64,000 nt of DNA from Actinobacteria bacterium 69-20. Lineage in GTDB: Bacteria > Actinomycetota > Actinomycetes > Mycobacteriales > Nakamurellaceae. The DNA is taken from NCBI GenBank assembly GCA_001897425.1, contig MKSW01000033.1, positions 587,776-651,775 on the forward strand. The letters run 5' to 3'. How positions within the stretch are numbered: position 1 is the first letter of the stretch; each line of letters begins with the position of its first letter. Positions 17,643 to 27,199 of this stretch are shown in pieces. A model generated the notes under the pieces. That model made no database searches and had not been told where the DNA came from. It worked only from the letters and a program-made list of their open reading frames with translations. The translations under genes and the position numbers were made by a program.

Positions 17643-18659
17643 GTGGCGACGTACCTGCTACGCCGCCTCGGCCAGTCAATCCTCGTGGTCATCGGCGTCG
17701 TCGTCCTCACCTTCGTGGTGCAGCGCGTCCTGCCGGGCGACCCCGCCGTCGCCTGGGCCGGGCCGCACGCAAGCCCGGCCGATCTCGCGCGCGTACGCAC
17801 CCAGCTCGGGCTGGACAAGCCGCTGCCGACCCAACTGTGGCGCTATTTCGCGGGCCTTGCGCACGGCGATTTCGGTGTCAGCGTCCATACCCACCAGCCG
17901 GTGGCCCACGACCTCGCCCAGGCCTTTCCGGCATCGCTGGAACTCGTCGGCACGGGCATGATCATCGCGGTCGTCGTCGGCATCCCGCTCGGCCTGCTCG
18001 CGGCACGGTTCCTGCGGCGCGGCACGGACACCGCCGTGCGCGTCGGCACGATGCTCGGCGTCTCGATGCCGGTGTTCTGGCTGGCCCTCGTGCTGCAGCA
18101 GGTCTTCGCCACCGCACTGGGCTGGTTCCCTGTCGCGGGGGAATACAGCAGCTCGCTGAACCAGACGAGCCCGCTGCATGTGTACACCAACATCACCATC
18201 GTCGACGCGTTCTTCACCGGAAACTGGCCCATCTTCGTCAGCACGCTGCAGCATCTCGTGCTGCCGGCGCTCGTCATCGCCGCCTATCCCACGGGCGTCG
18301 TCGCACAGATGACCCGTGCCGCCGTCAGCGACGAGCTGATGCGGGACCACACCCGGATGGAACGGGCCCTCGGATTCTCGGAGCGCACGATCCTGTCGCG
18401 TTTCGCGCTACGGCCCGCCCTGTCGCCCGTCGTCTCCCTGCTCGCCCTGGTCTTCGCCTACGCCCTGGTCAACGCGTTCCTCGTCGAATCGGTGTTCAGT
18501 TGGCCCGGGCTGGGCACCTATGCGGTGGACGCGATCCGCTCGGTCGACACTCCGGCGATCGCCGGCGTCACCCTGCTGATCGCCGTCATCTACGTCGTGG
18601 CCAACCTGGTCGTCGATCTCATCCAGGCGGCCGCCGACCCGAGGGTGAGGCTCACATGA
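17643..18659 (+). CDS. Dpp/Opp-type ABC transporter permease (DppB-like)
   Basis: A 338-residue permease. The N-terminal YLLRRLGQSILVV with the first membrane helix and RVLPGDP are standard for DppB-type subunits. Six membrane segments are expected, with the EAA loop (RALGFSERTIL region) that docks on the ATPase. GTG at 17643 begins 5 bases after the preceding stop. It overlaps the second permease by 4 bases. Confidence 0.92.
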   Translation: MATYLLRRLGQSILVVIGVVVLTFVVQRVLPGDPAVAWAGPHASPADLARVRTQLGLDKPLPTQLWRYFAGLAHGDFGVSVHTHQPVAHDLAQAFPASLELVGTGMIIAVVVGIPLGLLAARFLRRGTDTAVRVGTMLGVSMPVFWLALVLQQVFATALGWFPVAGEYSSSLNQTSPLHVYTNITIVDAFFTGNWPIFVSTLQHLVLPALVIAAYPTGVVAQMTRAAVSDELMRDHTRMERALGFSERTILSRFALRPALSPVVSLLALVFAYALVNAFLVESVFSWPGLGTYAVDAIRSVDTPAIAGVTLLIAVIYVVANLVVDLIQAAADPRVRLT

Positions 18660-19543
18660 CGGCGCAACTGATCGCCCCTGACAACAAGCGGCGGATAGTC
18701 GGTTTCGCGACGCTCGCCAGGCTGGTGCGCGGTGACCGGCTCGCGCTCATCGGATTCGTCCTGCTGGTCGTCGTCATCCTCGCCGCGGTGCTGGCGCCGT
18801 GGATCGCACCGTATCCCGCGGACGGCACGACGGCGACGCACCCGCTGGATGCGCTGCTGCCGCCCGGGTCTGGCCACTGGATGGGCACCGATCAGGTCGG
18901 ACGCGACGTGTTGACCCGCGTCATGTACGGGGCGCGAACCTCACTGGCGATCGCGGTCGCCGTACTCCTGCTCGCCGCCGTCATCGGGGTGACGCTCGGC
19001 GTCGTCGCCGGCTACGTCGGTGGCGTGACACGCGACATCATCATGCGCATCACCGACGTGTTCCTGGCCTTCCCGGCGCTGCTCCTCTCGCTGGCGCTAG
19101 CCATGGTGCTCCATCCCAGCGTGGGCACGGCCATCGTCGCGATCGCCGTCACCTGGTGGCCCTGGTACACGCGCCTGGCCGCCTCCGTCGCCGCGTCCGT
19201 CCGTCACCGGGGATACATCGACGCGGCACGCTGCCTGAACATGCCGACCTCGCGGATCATTCGGCGGCATGTGCTCCCCAACTCGCTGACCCCCGTCCTC
19301 GTGCAGATATCCCTGGACGCCGGCGGCATCATCCTGACCGCGGCATCACTGTCCTACTTGGGTCTCGGCGCACAAGAGCCCACTAGCGAATGGGGGCTCA
19401 TGGTCGAACAGGGTCAGTCGCTGTTCACCACCGACTGGTGGGTCGTCACATTCCCCGGTCTCGCCATCCTCGTCACCGCCTTCGCGTTCAACGTCCTCGG
19501 CGAGGGCCTGCGCGCGGCGCTCGACCCACGGAGCCGCACATGA
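18656..19543 (+). CDS. Dpp/Opp-type ABC transporter permease (DppC-like)
   Basis: A 295-residue permease of the DppC type. HWMGTDQVGRDVLTRVMYGAR is shortened here to its key GTDQ-GRD core, diagnostic of this subunit. The EAA loop lies at DAARCLNMPTSRII and the C-terminal LSYLGLGAQEP segment is conserved. The protein pairs with the DppB-like permease to form the channel. ATGA overlaps link it to both neighbours. Confidence 0.92.
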   Translation: MTAQLIAPDNKRRIVGFATLARLVRGDRLALIGFVLLVVVILAAVLAPWIAPYPADGTTATHPLDALLPPGSGHWMGTDQVGRDVLTRVMYGARTSLAIAVAVLLLAAVIGVTLGVVAGYVGGVTRDIIMRITDVFLAFPALLLSLALAMVLHPSVGTAIVAIAVTWWPWYTRLAASVAASVRHRGYIDAARCLNMPTSRIIRRHVLPNSLTPVLVQISLDAGGIILTAASLSYLGLGAQEPTSEWGLMVEQGQSLFTTDWWVVTFPGLAILVTAFAFNVLGEGLRAALDPRSRT

Positions 19544-20361
19544 GTACCGCGGACACGCCGACGCCGGCCGGAACACCCGCCACGCCGTCACCGCTGATCG
19601 AGGTTCGCGACCTGACGGTCAGCTACCGCGGCCGGCAGGTCGCGTCGCTGCCCCGGCTCGACGTGTTTCCGGGCGAGTGCGTCGCGCTCGTCGGCGAGAG
19701 CGGATCCGGCAAGACCACCAGCCTTCTCGCCATCCTCGGACTGCTCGACCCCACCGCGGTGACCAGCGGAAGCATCACGTCGTGCGGGGTCGAGATCCTC
19801 CGGGCGACGCGGCGAGAGCTCCGGGCGATCCGGGGCAGCCGCATTGCCATGATCATGCAAAGCCCACAGGCGTCGTTCAACCCGACCACCCGGTTCGGCA
19901 CCCTCATGCGCCGCGCGCTGGCATTGCACGGCGTTCGCGGCCAGGATTCGCGCGCCCGCATCACCGAGGCGCTGCGCAGCGTGCAACTGGATGACGACAT
20001 GCTGCGGCGCTATCCGCACCAGGTGTCCGGAGGGCAGGCGCAGCGCATCGCGATCGCCCTCGCCGTGGCGCTCGGCGCCGAAGTCATCGCGGCCGACGAG
20101 CCCACCAGCGCACTGGATGTCACGGTGCAGGCCGAGGTCGTCGCCGTGTTGCAGCAACTGCGCGTCGCGCGCGGCCTCGGTCTGCTTCTCGTGTCGCACG
20201 ACCTCGCGCTGGTGTCCACCATCGCCGACCGCATCGTCGTCATGCAGGCCGGACGCGTCGTCGACTCCGGCACGCCGGACGACGTCATCATCCGCTCGCA
20301 GGTGCCCTACACGCGCGAGCTGATCGCCGCCGTTCCGACCCTGGGTGGTGCCGATGACTGA
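19540..20361 (+). CDS. Dpp/Opp-type ABC transporter ATPase (DppD-like)
   Basis: A 273-residue ATPase. Walker A is GESGSGKTT, the signature is VSGGQAQR, and Walker B is VIAADEPTSALD. The Q-loop segment MIMQSPQASFNP is DppD-like. The C-terminus ends soon after the H-loop and lacks the full iron-sulfur cysteine tail seen in some DppD proteins. It overlaps the next ATPase gene by 8 bases. Confidence 0.92.
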   Translation: MSTADTPTPAGTPATPSPLIEVRDLTVSYRGRQVASLPRLDVFPGECVALVGESGSGKTTSLLAILGLLDPTAVTSGSITSCGVEILRATRRELRAIRGSRIAMIMQSPQASFNPTTRFGTLMRRALALHGVRGQDSRARITEALRSVQLDDDMLRRYPHQVSGGQAQRIAIALAVALGAEVIAADEPTSALDVTVQAEVVAVLQQLRVARGLGLLLVSHDLALVSTIADRIVVMQAGRVVDSGTPDDVIIRSQVPYTRELIAAVPTLGGADD

Positions 20362-21133
20362 CTGGGCCGCCACCGACAACGCGCCGCTGCTCTCCGCGCA
20401 CGGCGCCACGATCCGGTACGGCAACGTCGTCGCCGTAGCGGGCGTCGACCTTGCGATCCCGCCCGGCCAAGCGCGCATCGCCCTGGTCGGCGAGAGCGGG
20501 TCCGGCAAGACGACCGTGCTGCGGGCCCTGCTCGGCCTCGTCCCCACCGGTGCGGGAGAGATCCGCTACCGAGGCACGCCGCTGCGGGCCCTGAACAGCG
20601 CGCAGCGAGCCGACTTCCGTGCCGCGGTGCAACCGGTGTTCCAAGACGGCAACGAGGCCCTCGACCCGAGAATGCGGGCCCGCGCCAGCATCGCCGAGGC
20701 GTTACGGATGCGTCGCGATGACGGCGACGCGCGCACTACGGTTTCCGGCCTCCTCGAGGACGTGGGGCTCGAGCCGGACCTCGCCGACCGCTACCCGCAC
20801 GAGCTTTCCGGCGGCCAGCGGCAACGGGTGATCATCGCCCGTGCCCTCGCCGCGCAACCGACGCTGCTCCTGCTGGACGAGCCGACCAGCGCGCTCGACG
20901 TCATCGTGCAGCAGCACATCCTCGAGCTACTCGGCCGGCTGTGCGACGAACGCGGACTCTCGATACTGCTTGTCACGCACAACCTCGCGGTCGCGCGACA
21001 ACTCTGTGACACCGCCAACGTCATGCACCACGGGAAGATCATCGAATCGGGGCCGATCCACGAGGTTCTCACCACCCCCCGGGAGGAATACACGAAACGG
21101 CTCGTCGCGGCCGTGCCGAAACTCCGACGGTAG
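20354..21133 (+). CDS. Dpp/Opp-type ABC transporter ATPase (DppF-like)
   Basis: A 259-residue ATPase. Walker A GESGSGKTT, signature LSGGQRQR, Walker B LLLLDEPTSALD and the switch His (LLVTHNL) are all intact. The Q-loop VFQDGNEALDPRM is typical of DppF/OppF. The ATG at 20354 was preferred over GTG at 20345. It is the last gene of the importer operon; 294 bases follow before the next gene. Confidence 0.92.
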   Translation: MTDWAATDNAPLLSAHGATIRYGNVVAVAGVDLAIPPGQARIALVGESGSGKTTVLRALLGLVPTGAGEIRYRGTPLRALNSAQRADFRAAVQPVFQDGNEALDPRMRARASIAEALRMRRDDGDARTTVSGLLEDVGLEPDLADRYPHELSGGQRQRVIIARALAAQPTLLLLDEPTSALDVIVQQHILELLGRLCDERGLSILLVTHNLAVARQLCDTANVMHHGKIIESGPIHEVLTTPREEYTKRLVAAVPKLRR

Positions 21134-21357
21134 CTCGCTCGGTAGCCCGCTGTTTTCGGTGATGACGAGATGGAGGTCGCCCCGGTCGACGGTCATCGAT
21201 GCTCGCCGGTGCTCCGGTCCCGTATGTGTGTACCCGCGGCGGTCGATGTCGGTCCCGGGGCGGGAAGCGCATACCGTACATTGACGGGCGTCGGGAGCAG
21301 GATCTGGTCGCCGTTCAGCGCGGGGACCTACTAGCTGGCCGGAGCGCGTCGCGCGTA

Positions 21358-21409
21358 TTGGTTTGTCGTGTTGGATTGTCACATTGGATTGTCGTGTTGG
21401 ATTATCAAG
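21358..21409 (+). repeat. Four tandem 13-bp units ahead of a CoA transferase gene
   Basis: Units at 21358, 21371, 21384 and 21397 read TTGGTTTGTCGTG, TTGGATTGTCACA, TTGGATTGTCGTG and TTGGATTATCAAG. They end 18 bases before the CoA transferase start. They lie in a 294-base gap without a gene and are clearly more AT-rich than their surroundings. They may be an operator array; chance slippage repeats are the alternative. The rest of the gap (21134-21357) shows nothing I recognise. Confidence 0.7.
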
Positions 21410-21427
21410 GCCCGTTCGGGAGGATTC

Positions 21428-22597
21428 ATGAAACCAGGTGCACTCGACGGTATCCGCGTGCTGGACTTCACCGCGTTGGTGCAAGGACCGATGGCCACGC
21501 AGATACTCGGCGATCTCGGTGCGGACGTCATCAAGTTCGAGCGCGAAGAAGGCGAATGGAGCAGGCACTGGGGCATCGGAAACGGATGCACGCACGGCGA
21601 GCTCGATTCCTTCCTGGCGTTCAACCGGAATAAGCGCAGCGTGGCTGTCGATCTGAAATCGCCGCGAGTCCGGGAACGCATCTTCGAACTCGTGAAGGCC
21701 GCCGATGTCGTGATCGAGAATTTCCGGCCCGGCGTGATGGATCGCCTCGGCTACGGCTATGAGGCGCTGCGAGAAGTGAATCCCGGCATCATCTATGCCT
21801 GCTCCTCGGGCTGGGGGCAGACCGGCCCTTACCGGGATCGCCCCGGGCAGGACATGCTCGCGCAGGCGATGTCCGGACTGATCCAACTGAGCGGGCGCCG
21901 CGACGATCCGCCGACCGCCATGGGTGTAGGCCTCGTGGACCTGTACTCGGGCATGCACCTGGTGGTCGGTGTGCTGGCGGCGCTCTTGTATCGGACGCGG
22001 ACCGGGGAAGGGCAGCGGATCGAGGTCAGCCTGTTCTCCTGCGCCACCGCATTGCAGCAACAGGAATTGACCTATTACTTGAGCCACCGTTCGATGCCGG
22101 AACGGCCGGTGCGGAATACGACGTCCCGATTCGTCACCGCGCCGTTCGGCATTTATCAGGTTGCGGACGGCCATATCGTGATCGCCATGACGCCCTGCCC
22201 GGTGCTGGCGAAGGCGCTGGACCTGCCGGAGATCGCGCAGTTCGATACGAACGAATTGATGTTCGAGCATCGGGTTGCCATTTACGACATGGTCGCCGCG
22301 AAGCTGTCCACTGTGCCGATCGACACCGTGATCCCGCAGCTTCTGGACTATGACGTCTGGTGTGCCCCGGTGCACGACTATGAAGCGTTACTCGCCGACC
22401 CGCAGTTCCAGCACAACGGCCTGATGTGGGACATTCCGGTCGGCGACGGGGGTCCGACCTATCGAACGATCGGCTCGCCGCTCTCGATGTCCGTCACGCC
22501 CCCCGCGATCCGTTACGGCGCACCGCGGGTGGGCGAGCACACCGCGGAGATCTTCGGCGGGGCCTTCGTTGAGGCCGGCGGCGAACCCAGCGAGTAA
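21428..22597 (+). CDS. CaiB/BaiF CoA transferase
   Basis: A 389-residue type III CoA transferase. ILGDLGADVIKFE near the N-terminus and NRNKRSVAVDL are the family signatures, and GLVDLYSGMHL carries the catalytic Asp. The start at 21428 has GGGAGGA at 21418-21423; a longer frame from 21368 would read through the tandem repeats. It is only a paralog, not a duplicate, of the transferase at 6294. It stands at the left edge of the sugar-acid/CoA region, upstream of a convergent metallo-hydrolase gene. Confidence 0.88.
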   Translation: MKPGALDGIRVLDFTALVQGPMATQILGDLGADVIKFEREEGEWSRHWGIGNGCTHGELDSFLAFNRNKRSVAVDLKSPRVRERIFELVKAADVVIENFRPGVMDRLGYGYEALREVNPGIIYACSSGWGQTGPYRDRPGQDMLAQAMSGLIQLSGRRDDPPTAMGVGLVDLYSGMHLVVGVLAALLYRTRTGEGQRIEVSLFSCATALQQQELTYYLSHRSMPERPVRNTTSRFVTAPFGIYQVADGHIVIAMTPCPVLAKALDLPEIAQFDTNELMFEHRVAIYDMVAAKLSTVPIDTVIPQLLDYDVWCAPVHDYEALLADPQFQHNGLMWDIPVGDGGPTYRTIGSPLSMSVTPPAIRYGAPRVGEHTAEIFGGAFVEAGGEPSE

Positions 22598-22603
22598 CGG
22601 TTC

Positions 22604-22616
22604 GGCCCGCGGGGCC
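22604..22616. terminator. Short GC hairpin between convergent genes
   Basis: GGCCC-GCG-GGGCC forms a 5-bp stem just after the stop of the CoA transferase and before the convergent metallo-hydrolase. There is no T-run, so this is only a weak candidate. Confidence 0.3.
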
Positions 22617-22669
22617 TAGGTTCGGATCGCGCTGGGGCCGCGTCATACCCGGTGGGAATGCGGGACGCG

Positions 22670-23629
22670 TCAGCTCCCTGGCGCGCCCCACCTCGGCTCG
22701 AGGCGTCCCTCCCGCGCGGCGCGGCGCAGGTGGGCGTCAGCCACGTAGGTGGAATGGACCCACACTGCGGGATTCATGCCCCAATGCTCACCGAGCGCGC
22801 CCGCGATGTCACGGAGTGAGACGGACCGGCCGGCGGTGGCCGCGGCCATGACTACCGACTCGTTCTCGTCGATCATCGCGATGGCTTCATCGATCAGCGC
22901 GAGCCCTTCGTCGCGCGGCTTCGCGGCAAAGTGGGCGGGGCACACCCAGGTGAAGGGCAGCTCGCGCAATCGGTGCAGGGCCGCCAGCTGCTCGTCGACG
23001 TCTCGGTAGAGCGGCCCGAAGACGCTGGTACCGCTCGCGGTCGGGATCACGCGGCCGAGCGCCAGGTCTCCCGTCATCAGCACACCGCTGGTCCTCTCGA
23101 AATACGCGGTATGGCCGGGGGTGTGGGCGCGCGTCTCGAGGACATCGATGATCCAGTCGCCGATCTCGAGGCGGTCGCCATCGCGGAGCACGCGGTCGAC
23201 GCGAAGGTCTCCGCCGCTCATGGCGCGCATGTCGGCCAGGGCGGGCTCGACGTCGACCACGCCCGGATAGGCCCGCCAGAACTCCTGCCACTGTCGGTCG
23301 AAGGATTCGATCCAGCGCGCGTCGGTGAGTGACGCGGCTACCTGACAGCGAGACCCGGCCCGGCGCAACGAGTTCACGGCGCCGGTGTGGTCAGGGTGAC
23401 CGTGGGTGATCAACACCCAGTCCAGGCCTGACGCATCCATGCCGAGCTCGGCGAAGGCGTGCTTCAAGGTGGCGTCCCAGGTGCTGGCGCAGGCGGCGTC
23501 GGCCATGAAGCTGCCGGCTCCGGTGCCGAGGTAGAGCCACTCCGGGGCGTCCGCGACGTCCGGGTAATCGGTGGCCACCTGGTAGAAGCCGGGGACCAAT
23601 TCCGTGACGAGGGGTTGTTCTGTTGCCAT
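22670..23629 (-). CDS. MBL-fold metallo-hydrolase
   Basis: A 319-residue metallo-beta-lactamase-fold protein. The zinc motif THGHPDHTGA is at about residues 96-105, the HTPGHTAY His and the LMTGDLALG Asp follow, and VCPAHF supplies the last His. A C-terminal helical region is present, as in longer thioesterase- or lactonase-like members. The start at 23629 has AGGAGG 8 bases upstream on the minus strand. It is divergent from the SDR gene and shares its promoter region. It may hydrolyse a thioester or lactone in the surrounding pathway. Confidence 0.85.
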   Translation of the reverse strand: MATEQPLVTELVPGFYQVATDYPDVADAPEWLYLGTGAGSFMADAACASTWDATLKHAFAELGMDASGLDWVLITHGHPDHTGAVNSLRRAGSRCQVAASLTDARWIESFDRQWQEFWRAYPGVVDVEPALADMRAMSGGDLRVDRVLRDGDRLEIGDWIIDVLETRAHTPGHTAYFERTSGVLMTGDLALGRVIPTASGTSVFGPLYRDVDEQLAALHRLRELPFTWVCPAHFAAKPRDEGLALIDEAIAMIDENESVVMAAATAGRSVSLRDIAGALGEHWGMNPAVWVHSTYVADAHLRRAAREGRLEPRWGAPGS

Positions 23630-23758
23630 CGCGCCGTGCCTCCTTGGCGACCGTCGAACCGAGTTGATCAATTATCGAAGTGGTCCGTTTGATCGGATGA
23701 AAGCAGTGTATGGTGCATCACCAAGGGATTCGAGTGTGGATCGCGTGGGAGGGGTCGG
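23630..23758. promoter_or_regulatory. Divergent promoter with TTGATCAA and CCGTTTGATCGG motifs
   Basis: The gap between the metallo-hydrolase and SDR genes contains the perfect palindrome TTGATCAA at 23664-23671 and CCGTTTGATCGG at 23685-23696, about two helical turns apart. A close relative of the second motif occurs in the promoter region at 33,681. This fits an operator for a shared regulator, perhaps the GntR/FCD protein at 38,044 (inference). Confidence 0.5.
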
Positions 23759-24544
23759 ATGGACCAGCAAGGGCGGCGTTTCGACGGCCAGGTGGCCTTC
23801 GTGACGGGCGCCGGCAACGGGATCGGTCGCGCCATTGCGCTCCGGCTCGCAGCCGAGGGCGCGGCGGTCGGGATCGCCACGCTCGACCCGGACGAGGGAG
23901 CCCGGGTGCGGCAGGAGTGTGCGGACCTGGGTGCCACGGCGGCCGTTCAGATCGGGGATCTGGGCGACGCGGCATTCGTCCGCCAGGCCCATGACGGATT
24001 GGTCGCGGAACTCGGGCCCGCCGACGTCATCGTCAACAACGTCGGCATCGCCGAGAACGTGTTGTTCGTGGACAGCGACGATGACGTGTACGAGCGCATC
24101 TTCGCCGTCAATTTCATGACGGCGGTGCGCCTGACCCGCCTCGCCTTGCCGTCGATGTTGGCCAAGGGAGCCGGGTCCGTCGTCTCGATCGGCAGCGACC
24201 AGGGCGCCATGGGCTGGGAAGGTTTCAACGCCTACAGCGCGTCCAAGGGTGCGATCTCGTCGTGGTCTCGGCAGCTGGCGAATGAATACGGTCGGGCCGG
24301 CGTGCGGTTCAACGTCGTGATCCCGGGGGCGACCCTCACGCCCATGAACCTCGCGCGGATCGCCGAGGAGGGGGACGATCTCACGACGCGGTCCGCCAAC
24401 CTGCACATCATTCCGCGCATGGGGCGGCCCGAGGAAGTCGCCGCGGCCGTCGCGTTCGTCGCATCGACCGATGCCTCGTTCATCACCGGCGAAGAAATCC
24501 ACGCCGATGGAGGCACGACGGTCAAAGCGCATTGGTACGTGTAA
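23759..24544 (+). CDS. Short-chain dehydrogenase/reductase
   Basis: A 261-residue classical SDR. The cofactor motif TGAGNGIG is at residues 16-23, NNVG follows, and the catalytic YSASKGA Tyr and Lys lie about two thirds along. The C-terminal TGEEIHADGG is the usual substrate-loop end. Acidic residues after the second beta strand suggest NAD preference, but this is uncertain. It precedes a sugar-type ABC importer, so a sugar, polyol or hydroxyacyl substrate is plausible. Confidence 0.88.
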   Translation: MDQQGRRFDGQVAFVTGAGNGIGRAIALRLAAEGAAVGIATLDPDEGARVRQECADLGATAAVQIGDLGDAAFVRQAHDGLVAELGPADVIVNNVGIAENVLFVDSDDDVYERIFAVNFMTAVRLTRLALPSMLAKGAGSVVSIGSDQGAMGWEGFNAYSASKGAISSWSRQLANEYGRAGVRFNVVIPGATLTPMNLARIAEEGDDLTTRSANLHIIPRMGRPEEVAAAVAFVASTDASFITGEEIHADGGTTVKAHWYV

Positions 24545-24683
24545 TGCGCCGGATGGTTCGGGGATCGTCATGATTCTCGGCGCGCCGGCACCGACGCCGA
24601 ACCACAGCACAAGGAGGTGGTGGAACACGATTGACCCAACGACCGACGGACCACGTTTCAATGATTTTTCCGGAAGGGATGAA

Positions 24684-25886
24684 ATGAAAGTGCATGTTCC
24701 GGTAAGACGAAAGCCCTCGTACGGGCGGCGCATGGTGTTGCCGATCCTGGTTGCGTCAGCAGTACTCGCGGCATGTAGCTCGACGGCGACGGGAGGCGGG
24801 TCGTCTTCGCAATCTTCCAGCGAAACATCGACCGGATCCGAGTCGACGTCCGGCAGCACATCGACGAGTGAATCCTCGACCGAATCCTCCAGCTCGTCGG
24901 GAACGGAATCGTCGAGTTCCTCCAGCGGCGGCTCACTGGTTCTCGAGGGCCAGACCGCGACGCAGGCCCAACTCGACGAATACTCCAACCCGACGAAGGC
25001 GCTGTGCAAGAAGGACAGCTACACGATCGGATATGACGTATTTTCCGGGAGTCAGGCGTTCGCCAATCTGGTGACGAAGGGCCTGACGGACTCCGCCAAC
25101 GAGATCGGCTGCGTCAAGATCATCAAGACGATCGATAATATGGACGGCCCCACCGCGATCGCCAACCTGAAGACGCTGATCAACCAGAAGATCGACGGCT
25201 TCGTCGATTTCCAGGTGTTGGACGCGTTCCAGGGCGCGGTTGCCGAGAACCTGGCGTCGGCCAAGATTCCCGGTGTCGCGATCGTCGGAGCGGATCTGCC
25301 GGGTTGGCCGGATGTCGGCGCCGCCAACTTCGATGCGGCTAAGGCCGCGGGCGTCTACCTGGCGCAGAAGTCGAAGGAGAAGTACCCCAACCAGCAACCG
25401 TACGCGCTGGTCGGTGCAGAACCGGAGAGCGGGAAGATCATCATCGACCGCTATGAAGGCGCGGTCGCGGGCATCAAGTCGGTGTACACAGACCTGCCGG
25501 CGGACCACGTCATCGAGGTGCAGACCGGCGGCGAGCAGAACAAGGCGTTCGACAATGCGCGCTCTGCCCTCTCGGCAGTTCCGAAGGACGCGGTGATTCT
25601 GGTGACCGGGGTGAACGACGAAGTTGTGGCTGGCTTGTTCCAGGCGACGCAAACCGCGGATCGCAAGAACGTCCTTGTGAACTCGTTCGGCGGAGACGAC
25701 TTCGCCTTCCAGCAGGTGTGTAAGTACCCGGATCAGTACTTCGCCCACTATCTCGAACCGCTGAAGTGGGGCCAGTCCTCCCTGTCGGTGATTCTCAATC
25801 TGATCAACGGCGATCCGGTGCCGAAGACGATCGGCATCGTCGGTACGGACGTGACCGCCGCCGACAAGGTGGTCGGCTGTAAGTAA
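24684..25886 (+). CDS. Ribose-type ABC transporter substrate-binding lipoprotein
   Basis: A 400-residue periplasmic-binding protein of the LacI/ribose-binding type. A basic N-terminus and hydrophobic stretch end in the lipobox VLAAC near residue 31. A long Ser/Thr/Glu-rich linker (residues about 35-90) then connects to the binding domain. The ATG at 24684 is supported by GGAAGGGA at 24672-24679. It is followed by one permease and one ATPase gene. The ligand is unknown; a sugar or sugar derivative is likely from the neighbours. Confidence 0.88.
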   Translation: MKVHVPVRRKPSYGRRMVLPILVASAVLAACSSTATGGGSSSQSSSETSTGSESTSGSTSTSESSTESSSSSGTESSSSSSGGSLVLEGQTATQAQLDEYSNPTKALCKKDSYTIGYDVFSGSQAFANLVTKGLTDSANEIGCVKIIKTIDNMDGPTAIANLKTLINQKIDGFVDFQVLDAFQGAVAENLASAKIPGVAIVGADLPGWPDVGAANFDAAKAAGVYLAQKSKEKYPNQQPYALVGAEPESGKIIIDRYEGAVAGIKSVYTDLPADHVIEVQTGGEQNKAFDNARSALSAVPKDAVILVTGVNDEVVAGLFQATQTADRKNVLVNSFGGDDFAFQQVCKYPDQYFAHYLEPLKWGQSSLSVILNLINGDPVPKTIGIVGTDVTAADKVVGCK

Positions 25887-25985
25887 GTAGGTCAGAATCC
25901 GAACGAGGGTCGGTCGGGACGTTTGCGCAGAGGCCGTGGGCGTCCCGACCGATCTCGCGGTCGGGTAGACAGTGAGAGGGATCGA

Positions 25986-27143
25986 ATGGGTGACGTGACA
26001 CCGCCGCACACCAGTGCGGCTTCGCCAACGCAGACCACGACGCCAACAGAGGCTGTGACACCGTCGCAGGGCACGCCGCCGGCGCAATCGGTGACGCCGT
26101 CGCATGGCACGGCGCCTTCGTCGGTCACGCTGCCCCGCGGCGCCGGTGCGGTGCGGGCGTTGACCGGGCTGCAGCGGTCTCCGGCGGAAAGCACGATGTC
26201 GGTCCACCGCGCCTTGATCAGCCGGCTGCGAGGTGCCGGTCTCGTCCTCATCTTCTGCGTGGTCTTTGTGATCATGTGGTCGAAGTCGCCATTCTTCTTC
26301 ACCACCGCGAACCTGGTGACGGCGCTTAGCGTGGTGAGCATTCTCGGAATGATGGCCGTCGCAGAGACACTTCTCGTGTTCACCGGTGAGATCGACATTT
26401 CCATCGGCAGCGTCATGGCCATGACGTCGGTCTTGATCGGCCTGTTGTCGGTCGCCGGGTTGAACATCTGGTTGGCCTCCGCCATCGCACTGATAGCCGC
26501 GGCCCTGATCGGACTTTTGAACGGGCTCATCACCGTCAAGCTGAACATCTACTCACTCATCACCACTCTGGGTACATATTCGATATTCCTGGGGATTGCC
26601 TACGCGTTCTCGAACTATTCCACGGTCAGCCTGCATAACGAGGGGTTCAAGGCGTTGGGCGGATCCGTCATCGGAATACCGGTTCCGGTGTTCGTGTTCG
26701 TCATCCTGTGGCTGTTGGGCGCGTTCATCGCGCGATTCACCGCCCTCGGCAGGTACATCTACGCGACCGGCGACAATCGCGACGCCGCATTGCGCGCGGG
26801 CATCCCGCAGGGCCGCATTCGGATCGGCCTGTTCGTCGCCACCAGCCTGAGCGCCGGTGTCGCAGGGGTGATCGTGACGGCGCAACTCGGTGCGGCCGCA
26901 CCCCAGATCGGCGATTCGTACCTGCTCTCCGTGGTGACGGCCGTCATCCTCGGCGGCGCCAGCCTGACCGGCGGGCGCGGCACGATGTTCGGGACGCTGG
27001 TCGCGGTCGCCATTCTGGGCGTATTGCAGAACGGCTTCGCGCTCCTGCAGTTCTCCACGTCGCTTCAGAACACGGCGCTGGGCATCCTGCTGATCTTCGC
27101 GGTGCTCACCGATCAGCTCGTGCGGAAACTCGAGCGGGCGTGA
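25986..27143 (+). CDS. Ribose-type ABC transporter permease (RbsC family)
   Basis: A 385-residue branched-type permease. GEIDISIGSVMAM is the conserved motif of RbsC/XylH proteins, and GDNRDAALRAGI is the cytoplasmic coupling loop. About ten membrane segments occupy residues 85-380. The first 75 residues form an unusual Thr/Pro/Ser-rich hydrophilic extension; an internal ATG at 26194 would remove it. The ATG at 25986 has GAGAGGGA upstream. It lies between the binding protein and ATPase genes. Confidence 0.88.
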   Translation: MGDVTPPHTSAASPTQTTTPTEAVTPSQGTPPAQSVTPSHGTAPSSVTLPRGAGAVRALTGLQRSPAESTMSVHRALISRLRGAGLVLIFCVVFVIMWSKSPFFFTTANLVTALSVVSILGMMAVAETLLVFTGEIDISIGSVMAMTSVLIGLLSVAGLNIWLASAIALIAAALIGLLNGLITVKLNIYSLITTLGTYSIFLGIAYAFSNYSTVSLHNEGFKALGGSVIGIPVPVFVFVILWLLGAFIARFTALGRYIYATGDNRDAALRAGIPQGRIRIGLFVATSLSAGVAGVIVTAQLGAAAPQIGDSYLLSVVTAVILGGASLTGGRGTMFGTLVAVAILGVLQNGFALLQFSTSLQNTALGILLIFAVLTDQLVRKLERA

Positions 27144-27199
27144 GATGAAATCGATCAATCCCAGGGCGGCGCGGTGCGCCCCACCGGAATGTGAGTGTC

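Noticed and set aside
15964..17679. Open minus-strand frame of about 570 codons
   Set aside because: It is antisense to the peptide-binding protein gene, which has a signal peptide, lipobox and ribosome site. No motif was found in the antisense product.
21358..21409. Could the 13-bp tandem units be a small CRISPR array
   Set aside because: Units are contiguous and short with no variable spacers, and no cas gene is present.
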